Assembly: GCA_040191315.1 (NCBI GenBank)
Contig: JAWJLM010000004.1
Location: 1-64,000, forward strand
From: Bacillaceae bacterium S4-13-56
Lineage (GTDB): Bacteria > Bacillota > Bacilli > Bacillales > JAWJLM01
Direction of reading: 5' to 3'
DNA: 64,000 nt
How positions within the stretch are numbered: the first letter of the stretch is position 1; every line of letters begins with the position of its first letter. A program made the translations under genes and the position numbers. Under the pieces are notes generated by a model, which worked only from the letters and a program-made list of their open reading frames with translations, was not told the DNA's origin and did not search any database. Positions 60,930-64,000 of the stretch are shown here, piece by piece.

Positions 60930-61454
60930 ATGGATAGGAAAGAACAAGATGGCATCAGCTTAATTGATAAAGTTATTGACGATGATAATCTTTGGGATGC
61001 TTTCAAGAAGGTAACAGCAAACAAAGGTGTTTCAGGTGTAGATGGTATAAAAGTAAACGATTTAGAATCTCATATGAGAAAATATTATCAAGCACTCAAA
61101 CGAAAGTTAAAGGATGGAACATATAAGCCTCAACCGGTTAAACGAGTTCCGATCCCTAAACCTGACGGCTCGAAAAGATATTTAGGAATACCATGTATCT
61201 TAGACAGAGTACTTCATCAAGCTATTTTTCAAGTAGTCGACCCTAAGCTTCGGTCATACGGACTAGACCATGACAACGCAATGATGCTCGCCAACTCTAG
61301 GAAAGGGAATTGGCGCATATCCTGTAGTGAAATTCTCCATCAAACAATAACTAAAAAGAGACTCACAAAGTGGGGACTAAATGATTTTCGATTCTTTATT
61401 AAAAGCGACACTAGTCTCAAACCGTCCCCCCGAACCCCCCAATATTTGCTATAA
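60930..61454 (+). pseudogene. Group II intron reverse transcriptase, internal deletion
   Basis: Starts at ATG 60930 (MDRKEQDGISLIDKVIDDDN) and has the RT0-RT2 region (ANKGVSGVDGIKVN, VKRVPIPKPDGSKRYLGIP, DRVLHQAIFQVVDPKL). After PKL it jumps to sequence of the C-terminal type (SRKGNWRISCSEILHQTI, KKRLTKWGL), so the palm with the YADD active site is missing. A deletion of several hundred bases that stayed in frame is the simplest explanation. It cannot be an active reverse transcriptase. The tail past about 61385 is flanking DNA. Confidence 0.8.
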
Positions 61455-61490
61455 TGGACCTAGCACGCAAATAGGGGAGGGACTATTTAG

Positions 61491-61600
61491 TTGAAGGAGT
61501 TTGTTGAATTGAAAGATATGTGGGAGCAGTTCGTTCTTTATGATCGCATGGATGCTCGTGTCGATCGGTTCATTCAACAATCCTGGTTACGGTCGAAAGC
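61491..61600 (+). pseudogene. N-terminal fragment resembling a sigma-54 activator
   Basis: TTG 61491 behind GGGGAGGGA opens [20 protein letters not shown] and [15 protein letters not shown], similar in pattern to the N-terminus of AcoR-like activators (W..F ... I..SW.RS). A TGCTATAAT promoter-like box lies at about 61447-61455. After about 37 codons it runs into the acyltransferase fragment in another frame. The family match is tentative. Confidence 0.45.
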
Positions 61601-61846
61601 TCTAACATTGGTTCAGCTGGTGGCCAATGGTTCACGCCAATCATCAACCCACCTGAGACTGCGATATTGGGTGTTGGTAAAATTACGAAGAAGCCAATTA
61701 TAAAAGAGGATGCGTTTGCCGTTGGGAACATGCTTACCCTATCGCTAAGCTATGACCACCGCGTCATTGATGGTATTCTAGCTCAGAATGCAATCAATTA
61801 TTTGAAGGAATTACTGCAAGAAGCCAATAACTTTCATACCTTTTAA
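61601..61846 (+). pseudogene. C-terminal fragment of a 2-oxo acid dehydrogenase E2 acyltransferase
   Basis: In the frame starting [20 protein letters not shown], continuing [11 protein letters not shown] and [12 protein letters not shown], this is the last third of the catalytic domain of a dihydrolipoamide acyltransferase (acetoin, pyruvate or branched-chain type), including the catalytic His and Asp of DHRVIDG. The lipoyl, subunit-binding and most catalytic parts are gone. It is fused at its 5' side to the activator-like fragment, as if a segment of an aco-type locus was deleted or inverted. Confidence 0.8.
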
Positions 61847-62041
61847 ACAAAAAATCGATTGAAGTACTGGTTGTCTGACCCACAGTATATATATAGTCTA
61901 AAAAAGATTTCGCTAAGATAAGATTAATATTTTATCGGGTCTAATATGATTTTTTGAAAGGGATGAACATGATTTACAAAAAATCAGAAAAAATAATAGA
62001 ATCTAAGAAACCGTTCTAGATTTAGGCGGCGTCTTATAAAG

Positions 62042-62075
62042 AAGCAGAAGTTTTATCAAAACTTCTGCTTTTCTT
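62042..62075 (+). terminator. Stand-alone terminator hairpin
   Basis: AAGCAGAAGTTTT pairs with AAAACTTCTGCTT and is followed by TTCTT. It lies 195 bases after the E2 fragment; the gap holds no gene. Confidence 0.7.
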
Positions 62076-62078
62076 ACA

Positions 62079-62279
62079 AGATAAAACTTTAAATTTGTCT
62101 AGCTCCATCGAAAAAGCATCATCGAGTAATCTTCGAAGTTTTTGCCCCAAGTAAGCGCACGAAGGGAAGCTACTTAGAGCTACTTCGCAGAAACAAGTGC
62201 TTTTCTTGTTTTGAGGGGCAGCCTATCGACTAGAGTCGGTTCCCTCCTCTCCTTCGATAAGTCAACATCGATGAAGGAA
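62079..62279. repeat. Interspersed repeat family A, partial
   Basis: Begins TTTAAATTTGTCTAGCTCC and contains the AAGCTACTTAGAGCTACTTC and CGACTAGAGTCGG modules, but lacks the GGCGCTTGCGCTTTTCTTA end. It is therefore a truncated member. Confidence 0.75.
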
Positions 62280-62319
62280 TTCAAACGCTTACCTATTGCT
62301 AACGGGTTATCGGAAGAGT

Positions 62320-62342
62320 AAAGCTACCAAAATGGTAGCTTT
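62320..62342 (-). terminator. Terminator of the HxlR gene
   Basis: AAAGCTACCA pairs with TGGTAGCTTT around AAA, directly after the HxlR stop on the minus strand. Confidence 0.75.
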
Positions 62343-62693
62343 CTAGTATTTATTACTTTGCTGCAATTTCTCCATTTTATGCAAAGTATGCTTTGTACCC
62401 CATTCATGCATTGCTTCTAGTATTGGTTCCAAGCTCCTTCCGTATTCTGTAATCGAATATTCCACCTTGGGAGGAACTTGGGGGTATACAACACGCTGAA
62501 TAATATCCTCATCTTCTAATTCACGTAATTGGTTAGTCAACATCTTTTGGGTAATTCCGGGCATACTTCGCTTTAATTCACTGAATCTTTGAGTACCGTT
62601 CTTTAGTAAATTCAATAAAATAATTGGTTTCCATTTCCCAACTAATATGCCTAAAGCATCTTCTACTCGACACAATTCTGGTTCTATATTCAT
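62343..62693 (-). CDS. HxlR-family transcriptional regulator
   Basis: A 116-residue winged-helix regulator of the HxlR (DUF24) family. The DNA-binding region is [20 protein letters not shown] with the wing near [16 protein letters not shown] single Cys8 near the N-terminus is in the place used by the thiol sensors YodB, CatR and HypR of B. subtilis, so it may respond to quinones, aldehydes or disulfide stress. It is divergent from the flavin oxidoreductase gene and probably controls it through the shared region, which includes CACTTTTAAGTG (62731-62742). Confidence 0.9.
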   Translation of the reverse strand: MNIEPELCRVEDALGILVGKWKPIILLNLLKNGTQRFSELKRSMPGITQKMLTNQLRELEDEDIIQRVVYPQVPPKVEYSITEYGRSLEPILEAMHEWGTKHTLHKMEKLQQSNKY

Positions 62694-62730
62694 CCCAATT
62701 TCTCCTTTAGTATCTTTTTGTATACTATAC

Positions 62731-62742
62731 CACTTTTAAGTG
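62731..62742. promoter_or_regulatory. Possible HxlR operator
   Basis: The inverted repeat CACTT-TT-AAGTG lies between the divergent HxlR and oxidoreductase genes, with GTATAC and GTAC half-sites on either side. Confidence 0.4.
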
Positions 62743-62780
62743 CGTACTTATTAAAAAGATATTTATAAGTCATAATAACA

Positions 62781-62809
62781 TTGTCAGTTGAAAATAAACA
62801 ACTTTATAT
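62781..62809 (+). promoter_or_regulatory. Sigma-A promoter of the LLM oxidoreductase gene
   Basis: TTGTCA (62781-62786) and TTATAT (62804-62809) are 17 bases apart, but the -10 box lies only a few bases before the ribosome-binding site. Confidence 0.5.
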
Positions 62810-62827
62810 AAAGGTAGGTTGAATAAG

Positions 62828-63886
62828 ATGGAAAATTATCGAATCGACAAAAGTAAAGGTCTAGAATTCGGTCTTTATACATTAGGTGACCACATGCCAA
62901 ACCCTAATACTAGTGAACGTATTTCAGCTAAGCAACGGATTAATGAAATTATTGAATTAGCTAAGTTAGCTGAACAAGCAGGTATCGATTTTTATGGTGT
63001 TGGGGAAAGTCATCAACAGTATTTTACTACTCAGGCACATACTGTTGTTTTATCAGCTATTGCCCAAGCAACAGAAAAAATAAAAATAGGTAGTTCTTCG
63101 ACGATTATCAGTACATTAGACCCTGTTCGTTTGTATGAGGATTTTGCGACTATCGACTTGATTTCGGATGGTCGTGCTGAGATTGTTGCTGGTCGTGCTT
63201 CTCGTATAGGGCTCTTTGAGTTATTAGGATATAATATACGTGATTATGAAGCATTATTTGAGGAAAAATTTGAACTATTGCTAAAGCTCAATGAAGAAGA
63301 ATTAGTTAATTGGAGCGGGCAATTTAGAGAGCCGTTAAGGAATGCTGAAATCTTACCCCGACCAAAAACTGGTTCACTTCCAATTTGGCGTGCGGTGGGC
63401 GGTAATCCCGCAAGTGCGATAAAGGCTGGTTATGCAGGCGTTCCGATGACACTTGCTACATTAGGAGGTCCTGCAAGTGTTTTCAAAAGATCGATTGATG
63501 CTTATAGAGAGGTTTTAAAGAGTAATGGTTTTGATCCAGATAGTTTACCTGTTGCAACAACAGGACTATTTTATGTGGCAGAAACAACGCAGGAGGCACT
63601 TAAGGAATATTATCCTTATATTAATCAAGGAGTAATCTTAGCCAACGGTCAAGGGTTTTCGAAGCAATTGTGGGCACAAGGGGCTGATGTTCGCAATGTC
63701 ATAAACGTAGGAAGTCCACAGCAAATTATTGAAAAAATTCTTTATCAATATGAGTTGTTTGGGCATCAGCGTTATCTCGCACAAATCGATTTGGGTGGTG
63801 TACCATTCGACAAATTAGCCAAGAACATTGAACTTATTGGTACAGAAATTTTACCAGCAATCAGAAAGTATACCGCAAAAAAATAG
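62828..63886 (+). CDS. LLM-class flavin-dependent oxidoreductase
   Basis: A 352-residue luciferase-like monooxygenase-superfamily protein, a TIM barrel using FMN or F420-type flavins. It shows EFGLYTLGDHMPNP, GESHQQYFTTQAH, IISTLDPVRLYEDFATIDLI and GRAEIVAGRASR, typical of the flavin-binding face. ATG 62828 stands nine bases after AAAGGTAGG; a TTG at 62819 is in frame but too near to it. Divergent pairing with an HxlR thiol-type regulator suggests a role in detoxifying reactive electrophiles; the substrate is unknown. Confidence 0.92.
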   Translation: MENYRIDKSKGLEFGLYTLGDHMPNPNTSERISAKQRINEIIELAKLAEQAGIDFYGVGESHQQYFTTQAHTVVLSAIAQATEKIKIGSSSTIISTLDPVRLYEDFATIDLISDGRAEIVAGRASRIGLFELLGYNIRDYEALFEEKFELLLKLNEEELVNWSGQFREPLRNAEILPRPKTGSLPIWRAVGGNPASAIKAGYAGVPMTLATLGGPASVFKRSIDAYREVLKSNGFDPDSLPVATTGLFYVAETTQEALKEYYPYINQGVILANGQGFSKQLWAQGADVRNVINVGSPQQIIEKILYQYELFGHQRYLAQIDLGGVPFDKLAKNIELIGTEILPAIRKYTAKK

Positions 63887-64000
63887 TAGGATATAAGTCT
63901 GAAATAAACCACTGATGTTTTAATTAAATAAGCCATCACAGGATGACTCTTTTGATAAATTATGGAATAAAGAGCAAACTCTAAGTTATTGATTCCGTAA

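Overview
The window comes from a low-GC Gram-positive bacterium of the family Bacillaceae (Bacillus in the broad sense). The backbone gene order is that of the Bacillus subtilis yeaC-yefA region: yeaC-yeaD-yebA-guaA-pbuG, yebE-yebG, the 12-gene purine operon purEKBCSQLFMNHD, yerA, yerC, pcrB-pcrA-ligA-camS, putP, gatCAB, dgkB and rlmCD. Shine-Dalgarno sites are strong, there are sigma-A promoters and PurR boxes, and purine riboswitches head guaA, pbuG and purE. Species cannot be fixed from the sequence.

Layout. 0.3-4.7 kb: MoxR ATPase, DUF58 and transglutaminase operon. 4.7-8.3 kb: guaA and pbuG, each behind a guanine-type riboswitch with a terminator. 8.3-11.2 kb: accessory insert with a HAD phosphatase, a stand-alone HPr, a tRNA-Ile/tRNA-Ala pair without rRNA, Hsp20 and interspersed repeats. 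11.2-26 kb: yebE-yebG, then the PurR- and riboswitch-controlled pur operon, broken between purB and purC by a 52-bp tandem array of 12 copies. 26-28.6 kb: DUF2892 protein, yerA, yerC. 28.6-31.9 kb: gene remnant, repeats, a NERD nuclease-like protein and a 1.5-kb array of about 29 copies of a different 52-bp unit. 31.9-42.3 kb: pcrB, pcrA, ligA, camS, pruA, a 39-codon ORF and putP. 42.3-44.9 kb: a second NERD protein between two arrays of the same 82-bp unit, about nine copies on each side. 45-51.1 kb: gatCAB, dgkB, rlmCD.

51.07-58.88 kb is a decaying genomic island bounded by a 29-bp direct repeat that duplicates the 3' end of rlmCD, with a serine-recombinase-like C-terminal remnant at its left edge. 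It carries a frameshifted zeta-toxin-like ATPase with its small partner, broken lipoprotein and secreted-protein genes, a spare acyl carrier protein, a PD-(D/E)xK-like protein and a nitric oxide synthase oxygenase. Just outside it (59.0-60.4 kb) is a peroxiredoxin-chemotaxis-receptor fusion whose peroxidatic cysteine codon is UGA, followed by a small hairpin of bacterial-SECIS shape. The window ends with a truncated group IIC intron, fused gene fragments, and a divergent HxlR regulator/LLM flavin oxidoreductase pair.

Most notable observations: (1) two NERD/zinc-ribbon/winged-helix proteins, each next to its own tandem-repeat array, with a third, related array inside the pur operon; (2) the in-frame UGA at the catalytic position of the redoxin-MCP fusion; (3) the rlmCD-targeted island.
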